In this document: positions 17,839 through 25,193 of the stretch, piece after piece | How positions within the stretch are numbered: position 1 is the stretch's first letter | Layout: every line of letters begins with the position of its first letter | From: CBFDBF01 sp050291465 | GTDB lineage: Bacteria; Pseudomonadota; Gammaproteobacteria; Chromatiales; Chromatiaceae | NCBI GenBank assembly: GCA_050291465.1 | Contig: JBNKJV010000002.1 | Span: 1 to 64,000 of the forward strand | DNA: 64,000 nt | Reading direction: 5' to 3' | Position numbers and translations under genes: made by a program | Notes under the pieces: model-generated | Told to the model about the DNA's origin: nothing | The model's input: only the letters and a program-made list of their open reading frames with translations | Database searches by the model: none

Positions 17839-18066
17839 ATGGCAAATATGTATAGCAAGCGGATTCAGGACTGTATCGACGCCATTTGCGCCAAGGGCTG
17901 TCAGGCGGTAAGGGACGATGTGCTTCAGCTGGAGCGCGGTCAGCGGCCGCCGGAAGCGGCTGAACTGGACGGGGAGGAGTTACAGACGGTGATCAGAGAG
18001 CTGAAATCCATCATGGCCGTATATGGCGCTACCTGCCGTCCGCGTAAACCACAGACCAAAGGGTAG
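17839..18066 (+). CDS. Small conserved-looking protein of unknown function
   Basis: A 75-residue soluble protein starting five bases after the pabB stop, so probably co-translated with it. It is mostly helical in character, with two cysteines near the N-terminus (DCIDAICAKGC), a central acidic segment (AELDGEELQTVIRELKSIMA) and a basic tail (CRPRKPQTKG). No known domain was recognised. A second ATG three codons in is an alternative start. Coding is supported by the neighbouring codon use and tight spacing, not by homology. Confidence 0.6.
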   Translation: MANMYSKRIQDCIDAICAKGCQAVRDDVLQLERGQRPPEAAELDGEELQTVIRELKSIMAVYGATCRPRKPQTKG

Positions 18067-18249
18067 ACGATCTACTCGGCTGGTTCCCACTTTCTAACTT
18101 CTAACTTCATGACATTACTGTCAGAACACGGGATACCGGCTGTCAGTAAATTTTACACCCCCTCTGATTGACGTTGAACAACGTTTATTAACTAACTGAT
18201 AAATAAGAAAATAATATGCAATAGACAGCTATGGCACAGGACTTGCTTT

Positions 18250-18265
18250 TGTGATGTGCATCACA
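18250..18265. promoter_or_regulatory. CRP-type palindrome upstream of the PEP-CTERM gene
   Basis: TGTGA, six bases (TGTGCA), TCACA: a perfect match to the CRP/Vfr half-sites, centred about 43 bases upstream of the ATG at 18301. The sequence between it and the start is short, so binding may activate a very close start site or repress one. A candidate -10 (TAATAT at 18212-18217) lies upstream of it. Confidence 0.6.
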
Positions 18266-18300
18266 CTTTCTATTTTCAACTGAAATTTGGAGTAGTTGAA

Positions 18301-19140
18301 ATGCAGTATAAAAAAGTCCTGTCAGGCGTCGTGCTGGTTTCAGCGTTCGTGGCTACCGGCGCCGTTGCCGGCCCGGTATTCGACAATCCCGGTTACTCTG
18401 CGGATATCACATTCCAGGAGGCCGGTTCCCTTGTCCAGACGAGCATGACCATCGCCTACGATGGTGGGAACTACTGGAGTACTACCGGGGGAGGTTCCAG
18501 TGGAACGCGTCTGGCCCGGTACGACGCAGCCGGTAACGTTGTCGGCACCTATGCCCCCGGTCTCGATTTTAGATCGATCTTCACCGACGGAAGCGGCAAC
18601 GTTTTTGCGCGGAGATATGCCAACGCCACAATCTACCAACAGACGGCACCCGGCGTATTCTCCGACTATCTGACCCTCACCGGGGGATCCCTGGACAATC
18701 AGTCCTCGGTGGTCATGAATGAAGACGGCCAATATGTGGCGATGAAGAGCGGGAACGTTACCGTTTGGGATGCCACCGGCGCTTTTGATTATACCTTCAC
18801 CCTCAACGGGTTCAGCGGTAGCTATCCCTACGACCGGGGTATTGCGGTCGCGGAGGATTACCTGTTTACGTACTACAATCAGACCCTGTCGGCCTGGGAT
18901 TATGCCGGCAACCTGCTGGACCAGACCACCCTCGCCGGTGCCGGTACCAGTTTTGATTCCTATTTCAGTCTATCCTACGCCAATGATCATATCTTCGTGG
19001 TGGATTACGCCCGCGGCCTGTGGCGTGGCTACGATATAGGCCTGAGTACCCAGCGGATACCTGAGCCCGGGACCCTGGCGCTCCTGGGATTGGGCCTGGC
19101 GGCCATCGGTTTTGCCAGAAAATGGAAACGGGCCGGATAG
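18301..19140 (+). CDS. PEP-CTERM sorting-domain exported protein
   Basis: A 279-residue protein exported by its N-terminal signal peptide (KKVLSGVVLVSAFVATGAVAG) and carrying a complete C-terminal PEP-CTERM signal: the PEP motif (RIPEPGTLALLGLG), a hydrophobic helix and a basic end (ARKWKRAG). PEP-CTERM proteins are processed by exosortase, which is not in this window. The central 200 residues are rich in Gly, Ser, Thr, Asn and Tyr with repeated short strands (for example DAAGNVVGTY, DATGAFDYTF, DYAGNLLDQT), suggesting a beta-propeller-like repeat. ATG 18301 is preceded by GGAG; the upstream extension to 18256 is rejected because it would bury the signal peptide. The gene is monocistronic with its own terminator. 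Confidence 0.85.
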   Translation: MQYKKVLSGVVLVSAFVATGAVAGPVFDNPGYSADITFQEAGSLVQTSMTIAYDGGNYWSTTGGGSSGTRLARYDAAGNVVGTYAPGLDFRSIFTDGSGNVFARRYANATIYQQTAPGVFSDYLTLTGGSLDNQSSVVMNEDGQYVAMKSGNVTVWDATGAFDYTFTLNGFSGSYPYDRGIAVAEDYLFTYYNQTLSAWDYAGNLLDQTTLAGAGTSFDSYFSLSYANDHIFVVDYARGLWRGYDIGLSTQRIPEPGTLALLGLGLAAIGFARKWKRAG

Positions 19141-19167
19141 AAAACCGAGAAGGTGTTTCAACTCACA

Positions 19168-19198
19168 AACCCCGCCCATCAAGGCGGGGTTTTTGTTT
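19168..19198 (+). terminator. Intrinsic terminator after the PEP-CTERM gene
   Basis: AACCCCGCC and GGCGGGGTT form a 9-bp stem around CATCAA, followed by TTTTG. A strong Rho-independent terminator between convergent genes. Confidence 0.9.
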
Positions 19199-19252
19199 AC
19201 GGCTGCCGGGGCGGGGGAGAATCCGGCACAGTTGAAGTTCCCGCAAAACTGA

Positions 19253-19996
19253 TCAAACCAGATTACTCATCTCCCGTACTATATGGACGGCGCACTCGTT
19301 CGGACAGGCCTGAAGGATGAAATGGGGACCGGCCACATCAATAATCCTGGTACTGGGAAAGGCTCGTTTGAACTCAGAAGTTTTATCCTCCACCAGATGA
19401 TCCCGTCCCGGGCGGATATATACCGTAGGCCGGTCTGAAACAGGGCCGTCATATCTAAGACCGGATATCTGTTTCAGGCGATCCTTCAGAACCCGGCCTG
19501 GAACTGAATCGAGGGCCTTCCTGAACAGCGCGATCAGTTCAGGACCGGCCCCCCATCCCAGGAGAAAGGCCCTGATGGCGTAGGAGGAAAGGGGGAGTCC
19601 GGCAAGCAGCTTAATGGGAAGGTGGGAGAAGAGCTCCGGCAGCACCACGCCCGGACGGGAAAGAAACGATGCCACGAAAATGATTCCCCGCAGGTTGGGA
19701 TCGCCACTGTGCAGGATATTCGCAGCCAAGGGTCCTGAGAAGGATTCCGCAAGCAGTACATAACTACGGTCCGGTAATCGGTCCGAAACATATTCAGCAA
19801 GAGAATCCGCGTCCTGCCCGCCCTCGCACGGCAGCGGGATTACCTCGTATTCCAGGGCGCTCAGATAAGACAGAAGCGGCGCAAACAGATAGCCGGTCCC
19901 ATCCATGCCTGGTAACAGTATGAGCTTGGTGCCTTCCGCCATCTGAATACAGTGAAAGCCGGTGCCGGTTTGGACCGGGTATGCCGCTCCCGGCAT
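19253..19996 (-). CDS. Alpha/beta-hydrolase family protein
   Basis: A 247-residue predicted alpha/beta hydrolase. It has the oxyanion-region motif LILLPGMDGTG, the nucleophile elbow LLAESFSGPLA (G-x-S-x-G replaced by E-S-F-S-G, serine as nucleophile), a candidate acid in YIRPGRDHLV and the catalytic histidine near AGPHFILQACP. The substrate is unknown. The start at 19996 is 11 bases after the ankyrin-gene stop and implies coupling, but its AGGGG is very close to the ATG; an internal ATG at 19942 gives a 229-residue protein that begins right before the beta strand and may be the real start. Confidence 0.75.
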   Translation of the reverse strand: MPGAAYPVQTGTGFHCIQMAEGTKLILLPGMDGTGYLFAPLLSYLSALEYEVIPLPCEGGQDADSLAEYVSDRLPDRSYVLLAESFSGPLAANILHSGDPNLRGIIFVASFLSRPGVVLPELFSHLPIKLLAGLPLSSYAIRAFLLGWGAGPELIALFRKALDSVPGRVLKDRLKQISGLRYDGPVSDRPTVYIRPGRDHLVEDKTSEFKRAFPSTRIIDVAGPHFILQACPNECAVHIVREMSNLV

Positions 19997-20007
19997 GTCC
20001 CCTGGTC

Positions 20008-21366
20008 TTATTCGAGCGCTATGCGGATCTGTTCCGCACGTGTTTTGGCCAGACGCCGAAATTCGGGAGTGAATCCAACCAGAGCCTGCATCATACGGCC
20101 GGCGGTATCGTCTTTATTCTCCTGCAGAAGTTTGCTGGATAGCATCAGATCCAATGCGGTTTGCCCTTTTTCGTCCACCAGGTTCCGGTCCGCGCCCTGT
20201 TCCAGCAACAGCCGGACGGAGGAGACGTTAAAAGTAGTCGTAGCACGCATCAGCGCGGTACGGCCGCGTTTATCCTGCGCATTGACGTCGGCACCATGAT
20301 TCAGCAGCAAACGTACAACATCAGCGACCTGGGTATCCTGGAGTTCAAACAGGCTCTCCGGGGGTGTTTCCAGTTCCACTATCTTGCCCAGGCCCGCCGC
20401 ATCAATGGCCTGCATCAGACAGGTTTTCCCCGATTCATCAGCCGTACTCGCCGAGGCACCGTATAAAAACATCGTCTCCAACGCCTGGATGTCCAACGAC
20501 TCCGCCGCCACGGGCATGGCATAGTTAAACTCCTCGGGCTTGGGTTCAAAGCCGGCCGCACGCAGCTGCTCCATGACGCTCTTCGCGCCTGAGCGCCGAA
20601 CCTCGTCGTCCCTATCGTCCAGAAGACCGATCAGCGCCATCTCAAACAGTCGTAGATCCTCATTCGATCCGGAGTGCAAAGGCAGGACGCGCTGGAGCAT
20701 TTCGGGATTGGATGAGCCGGCGGCGTAGGACAGCAAATACCCGGTATTCCGGGGCTTGGCGCCGGAGGCCCGCAGCAGGTCGAACATCTCAATATTTCCA
20801 TCCTCTGCCGCCTGTTCCAGTGGTGTGTCCCAGTCCTCGAGCCCGTCAGGGTCAGCGCCCGCCTGCAGCAATGTCTTGACCGTACTCATGGAACCGGCCT
20901 CCACGGCGGCGGCCAGGGGTGGTTGAAAATCGCCGTTACTGTTTACCTCCGAACCAGCTTTAATCAACAGGGCGATCATATCCGGGTTGATCTCTTCGCT
21001 ATCGACAATGGCGATAAGAAGCGGCGGATAATCAGGTTCTCCGTCCTGGTCCAGATCACGGGCGCTCACATCGGCGCCGTGATCGATGAGAAGGGTCGCG
21101 AGCTCCATATCGTTCTCCCAGATCGCCAGATATAGCGGCGATGCTCCTTCGTAGGTCGCGTCAGGATTGCCCCCATCGGCCACGGCCTGGCGTAAACGCT
21201 CAAGGGCCGGCTGGATATCCGATTCGTCGGATTCGCCGAAGTAGATATCCACGGCGCGATGCAACGCCGATTGCACCTCGGCATCAGGGTCACCGGAACA
21301 GCCGACAGACACAAATGAAATAAACAGTAAGAGGAAAGCGAGTTTGAGGGGGAAAGAGGTAGACAT
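20008..21366 (-). CDS. Ankyrin-repeat lipoprotein
   Basis: A 452-residue predicted lipoprotein: N-terminal hydrophobic segment LAFLLLFISFVSVG followed by Cys 23. The mature part has two blocks of ankyrin repeats, with clear units such as GASPLYLAIWENDMELATLL, PLEQAAEDGNIEMFDLLRAS, TCLMQAIDAAG and GRTALMRATTTFNVSSVRLL. A long non-ankyrin segment containing DDRDDEVRRSGAKSVMEQ separates them. It probably works in the periplasm as a protein-binding scaffold. ATG 21366 has AGGAG five bases upstream and is preferred to an ATG at 21393. The hydrolase gene follows closely, so the two likely form an operon. Confidence 0.82.
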   Translation of the reverse strand: MSTSFPLKLAFLLLFISFVSVGCSGDPDAEVQSALHRAVDIYFGESDESDIQPALERLRQAVADGGNPDATYEGASPLYLAIWENDMELATLLIDHGADVSARDLDQDGEPDYPPLLIAIVDSEEINPDMIALLIKAGSEVNSNGDFQPPLAAAVEAGSMSTVKTLLQAGADPDGLEDWDTPLEQAAEDGNIEMFDLLRASGAKPRNTGYLLSYAAGSSNPEMLQRVLPLHSGSNEDLRLFEMALIGLLDDRDDEVRRSGAKSVMEQLRAAGFEPKPEEFNYAMPVAAESLDIQALETMFLYGASASTADESGKTCLMQAIDAAGLGKIVELETPPESLFELQDTQVADVVRLLLNHGADVNAQDKRGRTALMRATTTFNVSSVRLLLEQGADRNLVDEKGQTALDLMLSSKLLQENKDDTAGRMMQALVGFTPEFRRLAKTRAEQIRIALE

Positions 21367-21391
21367 GGGGGCTCCTGTATTTTTGTTTTTC

Positions 21392-21460
21392 AATATCGGG
21401 GTCAGATTACTATTACTGCTAAGAATAGCGAAAACCGTGTTCCGACCCCGTTTCCTCAGG
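21392..21460. repeat. GGGGTCAG element, copy 1
   Basis: A 69-bp sequence that aligns with 22963-23030 at about two thirds of positions, including AATATCG, GGTCAGA, TAGCGAAAA and GTTCCGA. Its outer ends CGGGGTC and GACCCCG are inverted repeats. It lies between the ankyrin gene and the ATP-pyrophosphatase gene, whose last codons overlap its end. Confidence 0.6.
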
Positions 21461-22151
21461 AAACATTATGCTCAGGTCCGGACTTCGCCGGTAATACATC
21501 CGCAAATACGAAATTGTCCCGGTCTACCGTTTCTCCGATCGATACCTGTATCGGGGATGTAAACATCGGGCCGTCGTAAACAAAGCTGTGAAACTCTCCG
21601 TTTTCCCCGCAGGGATCCACAGATTTCGGCAGGGAATCCAGGAACTGTTCATTGTACTCCCGGCCGATACAGTGTCGTGGCGTTTGCTTGGGATCTATGC
21701 ATGTTATCAGCGTCCGCAAACCGTAATGTATCATTTCTCTGGAAAGGGTATCCGTAGGCAGGCCCCAGAGCGGAAATATCGGTTCGATGCCGCTGTCCTT
21801 GAGTTTTTCCACACGATAGTTGCGAATGTCATCGAGGAACAGATCACCGAAGGCGAAATAGTCGATATCTCTGTTTTTCGCTTTTTCCACGAATTCGCCC
21901 ATTATGTTTTCGTATGCTTCATTGCTGCAGGGGTAGGGGAGTTCGATCAATTCCATGGGGAGGCCGATACTCTCCGCCTGCTGCAGCAACAGTTCGACCC
22001 TGACGCCATGCATGGCTACCCGATCGAATTGGGAATTGACTGTACAGAACAGGCCGACGACCTCTATTTCAGGGTTTTGCTGTAATTTGTGAAGTGCCCA
22101 TGCACTGTCCTTGCCGCTGCTCCAGGACATCAGGGTTCTCTTTCTAGTCAT
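21456..22151 (-). CDS. Dph6-like ATP-binding protein (N-type ATP pyrophosphatase fold)
   Basis: A 231-residue cytosolic protein of the adenine-nucleotide alpha-hydrolase superfamily. The PP-loop SWSSGKDSAWALH at the N-terminus and the segments FGDLFLDDIRNYR and EPIFPLWG resemble the diphthine-ammonia ligase (Dph6/MJ0570) family. Bacteria do not make diphthamide, so the bacterial substrate is unknown and the family name is not a function. The gene is paired with a methyltransferase gene 35 bp upstream on the same strand, which suggests a two-step modification, but this is inference. ATG 22151 has no obvious Shine-Dalgarno. Confidence 0.78.
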   Translation of the reverse strand: MTRKRTLMSWSSGKDSAWALHKLQQNPEIEVVGLFCTVNSQFDRVAMHGVRVELLLQQAESIGLPMELIELPYPCSNEAYENIMGEFVEKAKNRDIDYFAFGDLFLDDIRNYRVEKLKDSGIEPIFPLWGLPTDTLSREMIHYGLRTLITCIDPKQTPRHCIGREYNEQFLDSLPKSVDPCGENGEFHSFVYDGPMFTSPIQVSIGETVDRDNFVFADVLPAKSGPEHNVS

Positions 22152-22186
22152 TTGTTCAATTTTCGATATTATTTCGGATGCCGGTC

Positions 22187-22933
22187 CTAATGTACTGCTG
22201 CCGTTACCAGCCTGTATCCGATATCCAGCTCTCCTCTGGAAAGCAGCTTGCCATGGGTGCGATGCCAGGCCCCGGACATCAGGTCGTCCTGCAGTTGTTC
22301 CAGCCTATCGGTAACCGAGGATAACCGGGAGAACGTGGACATGCCTGAGCGAATCCTATCATTAAAGTAGGCATCCGGCCGACGCCAATACGCCCCAAGA
22401 AAGCCGTCAATGCAATCGGCGGGTATCGGTACGTTAGTGACGGCTATTTTGCCGAGATGCTCGCGAAGCTCTTCCATGGTGGGAAAGATGCGTCGATCGA
22501 ATTCCAACAGCTCTGGAAAGTAGTCCTGAGTGAGCCAAAATCCGGGGGAGGCGGGATCCCAGGTGAGGATTACGATTCTTCGTCTTGAACTTCGAGCACA
22601 CTCATCAAGGCCCTGTCTGATGTCGGACCAATGATGAATAGTGAGGACGGCAAGCGTCGCATCGAAGGAGGCGTCTTTGAAGGGCAGAGATTCAGCGCGT
22701 CCCTGAATCACATTCGATCTGTTCGCACGTTGCCGGATCATCTGAAAAGACGGTTCAACGGCGACGGTCGGTACATCGGTTGGCTCATAGGAACCGGTTC
22801 CTGCGCCGACATTGAGGATGGATCGGGTATCTCCCAATGCCTCTCGGATGAAGTGAAATATCCGCTGATCTGGACGGCGTTGGGAAGAGTAGCCGTCTCC
22901 GATTTTGTCATAGTGTTCAGAAGTATTCTTCAT
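22187..22933 (-). CDS. Class I SAM-dependent methyltransferase
   Basis: A 248-residue protein with the Rossmann methyltransferase pattern: motif I ILNVGAGTGSYEP, motif II-like VAVEPSFQMIRQR, motif III-like GRAESLPFKDASFDATLAVL followed by TIHHW, as in UbiE/small-molecule methyltransferases of the Methyltransf_11 group. The C-terminal half (WYxR-type region ADCIDGFLGAYWRRPDAYF) is substrate-specific and not recognised. It lies upstream of, and co-directional with, the Dph6-like gene. The pair is bracketed by two copies of the same repeat. Confidence 0.85.
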   Translation of the reverse strand: MKNTSEHYDKIGDGYSSQRRPDQRIFHFIREALGDTRSILNVGAGTGSYEPTDVPTVAVEPSFQMIRQRANRSNVIQGRAESLPFKDASFDATLAVLTIHHWSDIRQGLDECARSSRRRIVILTWDPASPGFWLTQDYFPELLEFDRRIFPTMEELREHLGKIAVTNVPIPADCIDGFLGAYWRRPDAYFNDRIRSGMSTFSRLSSVTDRLEQLQDDLMSGAWHRTHGKLLSRGELDIGYRLVTAAVH

Positions 22934-22962
22934 GCTATTGCCTGATAATCTGGCTTTGCCGG

Positions 22963-23030
22963 AATATCGCGGTCAGAACACAACTACTCCAAATATTAGC
23001 GAAAATTGCGTTCCGAACCCGCATTTGAGG
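22963..23030. repeat. GGGGTCAG element, copy 2
   Basis: Second copy, in the same orientation as 21392-21460, just upstream of the methyltransferase gene. It is more decayed (CGCGGTC and GAACCCG ends). Together the copies bracket the methyltransferase and Dph6-like genes in about 1.6 kb. Confidence 0.55.
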
Positions 23031-23164
23031 AAGTTTTTCCTTCAGGTAAAGGCACAATGCTTTACCCTACATCCCGTCATTAACAATTTCTTCCTTCTCT
23101 CCATCGAAGATAGGAAATTTTGTTGTTTTTATTTCAATACATGAATTAGGGATCATTTAATTAC
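23031..23164. other. AT-rich spacer at the distal end of the cassette array
   Basis: About 130 bp between the repeat copy and the first attC-like site. No gene, promoter or repeat was recognised. It marks the junction between backbone and cassette array. Confidence 0.4.
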
Positions 23165-23231
23165 GACCAACGACCAAGCTCAGCCGAGGAGGCGCGACAG
23201 AGCCGACGTCGGCTGTGGCGCCGTGTTAGGC
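23165..23231 (-). other. attC-like site 1 (distal end of array)
   Basis: Read on the minus strand: GCCTAAC (R-Y-Y-Y-A-A-C), an imperfect palindrome containing GCCGACGTCGGC, and GTTGGTC at the far end, 67 bp in all. The outer core is one base off the GTTRRRY rule. It directly follows the gene at 23237. Confidence 0.75.
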
Positions 23232-23236
23232 GCTGC

Positions 23237-23776
23237 TTACTGCCAAGAAGTGTTTTCACCAACTGTATACCAAGGATGCTCATAATTCGCATAAATTTCA
23301 AATATGGGGGGAGATGTATATCTCTTTCCATCTTCAGTAATACCTTGAGCCTTGACCATAATAAACTTCGACATGTATGGTTCTTCACCAGTGTAGGCTC
23401 CCCCTTTATACATCCCAAACGGGATATCTATTGTATTATCTCCCTCTACCAGGTCGAACCCACCTCTTGTTCCTATTATATTGTCGTGTGACCCCTTGTT
23501 TGCCTTTACAACAACCTTGTTTGTAGCCTCTTCACCTTTTTTATAGTGATAGTGCACTCTTACCATCGCAAAATCGCTACGCTTTTCCAGTACTTTAACA
23601 CTACAAATTCTATTTATTTCTACAGTATCAGGACAGCTTTCTTTATAAATAAGATCTGTTTCATACCAACTAGAAAGAAGCTTGTTTATTTCAAAACTAT
23701 ACGCCTTGATTAGAAGGAGTGAATTTAATGCAAGCGATGCGAAAAGCGCAACCGAAACTATTTTTAGTTTGTTCAT
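23237..23776 (-). CDS. Cassette protein with N-terminal membrane anchor, unknown function
   Basis: A 179-residue protein. Residues 5-25 (KIVSVALFASLALNSLLLIKA) form a signal anchor or uncleaved signal peptide, so the rest is likely periplasmic. The exported part has two cysteines (ESCPDTVEINRICSV) that could form a disulfide, then an alternating hydrophobic pattern suggesting a beta sandwich, with FDLVEGDNTIDIPFGMYKG in the middle. No known family was recognised. It is AT-richer than the chromosome around it and lies between two attC-like sites, so it is a cassette gene. The stop lies six bases from the attC core. Confidence 0.7.
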   Translation of the reverse strand: MNKLKIVSVALFASLALNSLLLIKAYSFEINKLLSSWYETDLIYKESCPDTVEINRICSVKVLEKRSDFAMVRVHYHYKKGEEATNKVVVKANKGSHDNIIGTRGGFDLVEGDNTIDIPFGMYKGGAYTGEEPYMSKFIMVKAQGITEDGKRYTSPPIFEIYANYEHPWYTVGENTSWQ

Positions 23777-23806
23777 TTAAGCCCCCAAGTAAGAAAAACT
23801 ATTTGC

Positions 23807-23872
23807 GCCTAACGCCCGACCTCAAAGGAATGCGAACGCAGTGAGCGATTCCTTTGGAGGCGCTTGTTAAAT
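23807..23872 (-). other. attC site 2
   Basis: On the minus strand ATTTAAC at one end and GTTAGGC at the other, both perfect matches to RYYYAAC and GTTRRRY. The inner arms AAAGGAAT and ATTCCTTT are inverted repeats around a variable loop. 66 bp, a canonical attC. Confidence 0.9.
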
Positions 23873-23873
23873 G

Positions 23874-24401
23874 CTAGTTCCGCTGTAGTAACAGCACCTC
23901 ATCTTCTGCTTTGGTGAATTTTACCGGCCTAAGATTTGGAAGCCTCCTATCATCAGGTAGATATATATGTTTGTACGTTCTTCCTGCATAATCCCATACC
24001 CCCATATGGCATGGATCAAACCATCCAGGTGGGAAATTATTGACATATTTTACTTCTTTTGTATCCGTAACTTTACACCCAAGATATGTACTAACTGCTA
24101 TATAAACATAATATTCAGATGCATTTTTACTTGTAATTGCTGGACCCCACACCTTCTCGTTTATTTCTTCCAACTCTTTAATTGATTTCTCACTTGTCCG
24201 ATATATAACAACCGGTTTGTTCATTAACTCCACCATCATATATGTACCCGGACTAAGATGTGAAACATCCACCTCTTTGGGAGGCAAACCAACAGCCTTT
24301 ATAGTTGGATTCATGCTTTTAATAAAAGGTACGGCCGCAAATCCCACCCCAATGACAAACAGTATAAAAACGCCATATTTTAAGAGTCTTCTATATGTCA
24401 T
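23874..24401 (-). CDS. Rieske-like protein lacking most iron-sulfur ligands (cassette gene)
   Basis: A 175-residue protein that aligns by eye along its length with the Rieske subunit (PetA) of cytochrome bc1. It has a basic start and membrane helix (LKYGVFILFVIGVGFAAVPF), the bc1-type SMNP neck, EVDVSHLSPG, NKPVVIYRTS, then both cluster boxes and the following DYAGRTYKH. Box 1, normally C-T-H-x-G-C, reads S104-T-Y106-L-G-C109. Box 2, normally C-P-C-H-G-S, reads D129-P-C131-H132-M-G. The two disulfide cysteines (109, 131) and one ligand histidine remain; two cysteine ligands and one histidine ligand are lost. A [2Fe-2S] cluster of Rieske type is therefore unlikely. The ATG at 24401 is chosen; a TTG at 24413 would lie inside the attC core. 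The role is unknown: perhaps a structural or regulatory bc1 paralogue. Confidence 0.8.
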   Translation of the reverse strand: MTYRRLLKYGVFILFVIGVGFAAVPFIKSMNPTIKAVGLPPKEVDVSHLSPGTYMMVELMNKPVVIYRTSEKSIKELEEINEKVWGPAITSKNASEYYVYIAVSTYLGCKVTDTKEVKYVNNFPPGWFDPCHMGVWDYAGRTYKHIYLPDDRRLPNLRPVKFTKAEDEVLLLQRN

Positions 24402-24407
24402 AAGAGC

Positions 24408-24495
24408 ATCCAACGCCGCAATTCACCGGAGGTAAAAGGCATGGCGAGGAACGAGCGATGCTTTTTGTCGTCCGCGTGGAATCGCCTTGTTATGT
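24408..24495 (-). other. attC-like site 3
   Basis: Minus strand: ACATAAC at one end and GTTGGAT (a GTTRRRY match) at the other, 88 bp. The stop codon of the preceding gene is inside the AAC core. The inner arms share the block GCGAGGAACGAGCG with attC site 6, indicating related cassettes. Confidence 0.8.
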
Positions 24496-24735
24496 GTCAT
24501 TGTCTATATCGCGCTGTTTTCGAAAAGACCCATAAAAAGCAATGCCAAGACCAATCGCCAATACTACCCATCCTGCCCAAGAATATGTGAAGCCTAATTG
24601 ACTATTAAGAACACCAGTAACAAGGGCGCCAATTACTAGAAAATATCCGACTATTTCAAATGCATTAAGCTTCTGATTACCGATTTGATATAGATTTCCA
24701 TCATCTCGGTTAATCCACGCCCTAAATTTTCCCAT
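24490..24735 (-). CDS. Small cassette membrane protein with two transmembrane helices
   Basis: An 81-residue protein with a short polar N-terminus (GKFRAWINRDDGNLYQIG), then two hydrophobic helices (AFEIVGYFLVIGALVTGVL and WAGWVVLAIGLGIAFYGSF) and a charged tail (RKQRDIDNDT). No family was recognised. ATG 24735 follows TGAGGAAC; an ATG three codons upstream would use up the ribosome-binding site. The TAA stop falls inside the attC core, a hallmark of integron cassettes. Confidence 0.65.
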   Translation of the reverse strand: MGKFRAWINRDDGNLYQIGNQKLNAFEIVGYFLVIGALVTGVLNSQLGFTYSWAGWVVLAIGLGIAFYGSFRKQRDIDNDT

Positions 24736-24749
24736 GTTCCTCATTATTG

Positions 24750-24837
24750 AATTAACGTTTACGGTAAGGGGCCGAGGCGAAGCCGCGGTCCCGCGCAGGG
24801 CCGTAGGCCCGGAGCAAACTTGACCGAATTGTTAGCA
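24750..24837 (-). other. attC-like site 4
   Basis: Minus strand: TGCTAAC end and GTTAATT end, with GC-rich inner arms (GGGCCTACGGCCC). Both outer cores deviate by one base from the consensus. 88 bp, at the same relative position as the better sites. Confidence 0.65.
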
Positions 24838-24845
24838 CAGGCACA

Positions 24846-25061
24846 CTAACCATTACTGGCACCAATTATTTGCAGAACAAAGCCAACTATGACAAATATA
24901 GAACCAACAAATCTAAGCGGAAGAACATAGCCTTTATGTTCGTCTCCCACATATTGGCTTACTCCAAATTGAAAGCCCCCAAAAATAAAAATTATGACAA
25001 AACCTACAATATCCAGAATTAATCCGATTTGGGAGTGATTTAACCCACAGATGATATCCAT
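24846..25061 (-). CDS. Small cassette membrane protein, two helices
   Basis: A 71-residue protein with two transmembrane helices (QIGLILDIVGFVIIFIFGGF and LRFVGSIFVIVGFVLQIIGA) joined by a polar loop (VSQYVGDEHKGYVLP). ATG 25061 has AAAGGA six bases upstream; a longer in-frame reading to 25166 runs through the attC site and is rejected. No family was recognised. Confidence 0.65.
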   Translation of the reverse strand: MDIICGLNHSQIGLILDIVGFVIIFIFGGFQFGVSQYVGDEHKGYVLPLRFVGSIFVIVGFVLQIIGASNG

Positions 25062-25079
25062 ATTCGGTCCTTTATATTG

Positions 25080-25193
25080 TGCTAACGCCTTGCTCATTCG
25101 CGTTTTGGTTGAAGTGGAGTTTTGGGGTAAAGTGGCGCAGCCACCCCAAAACGGAGCGTAGACCAAAACGTCAAATGGAGCAATTTGTTAGGC
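25080..25193 (-). other. attC site 5
   Basis: Minus strand: GCCTAAC at one end, GTTAGCA at the other, with long inner arms (CATTTGACGTTTTGGT pairing with ACCAAAACGCGAATG) and a second inner stem (GTTTTGGGGTGG and CACTTTACCCCAAAAC). At 114 bp it is one of the longest in the array. Confidence 0.85.

Noticed and set aside
24402..24413. TTG start four codons upstream for the Rieske-like cassette gene
   Set aside because: It would lie in the attC core; the ATG at 24401 gives a normal bc1 Rieske N-terminus.
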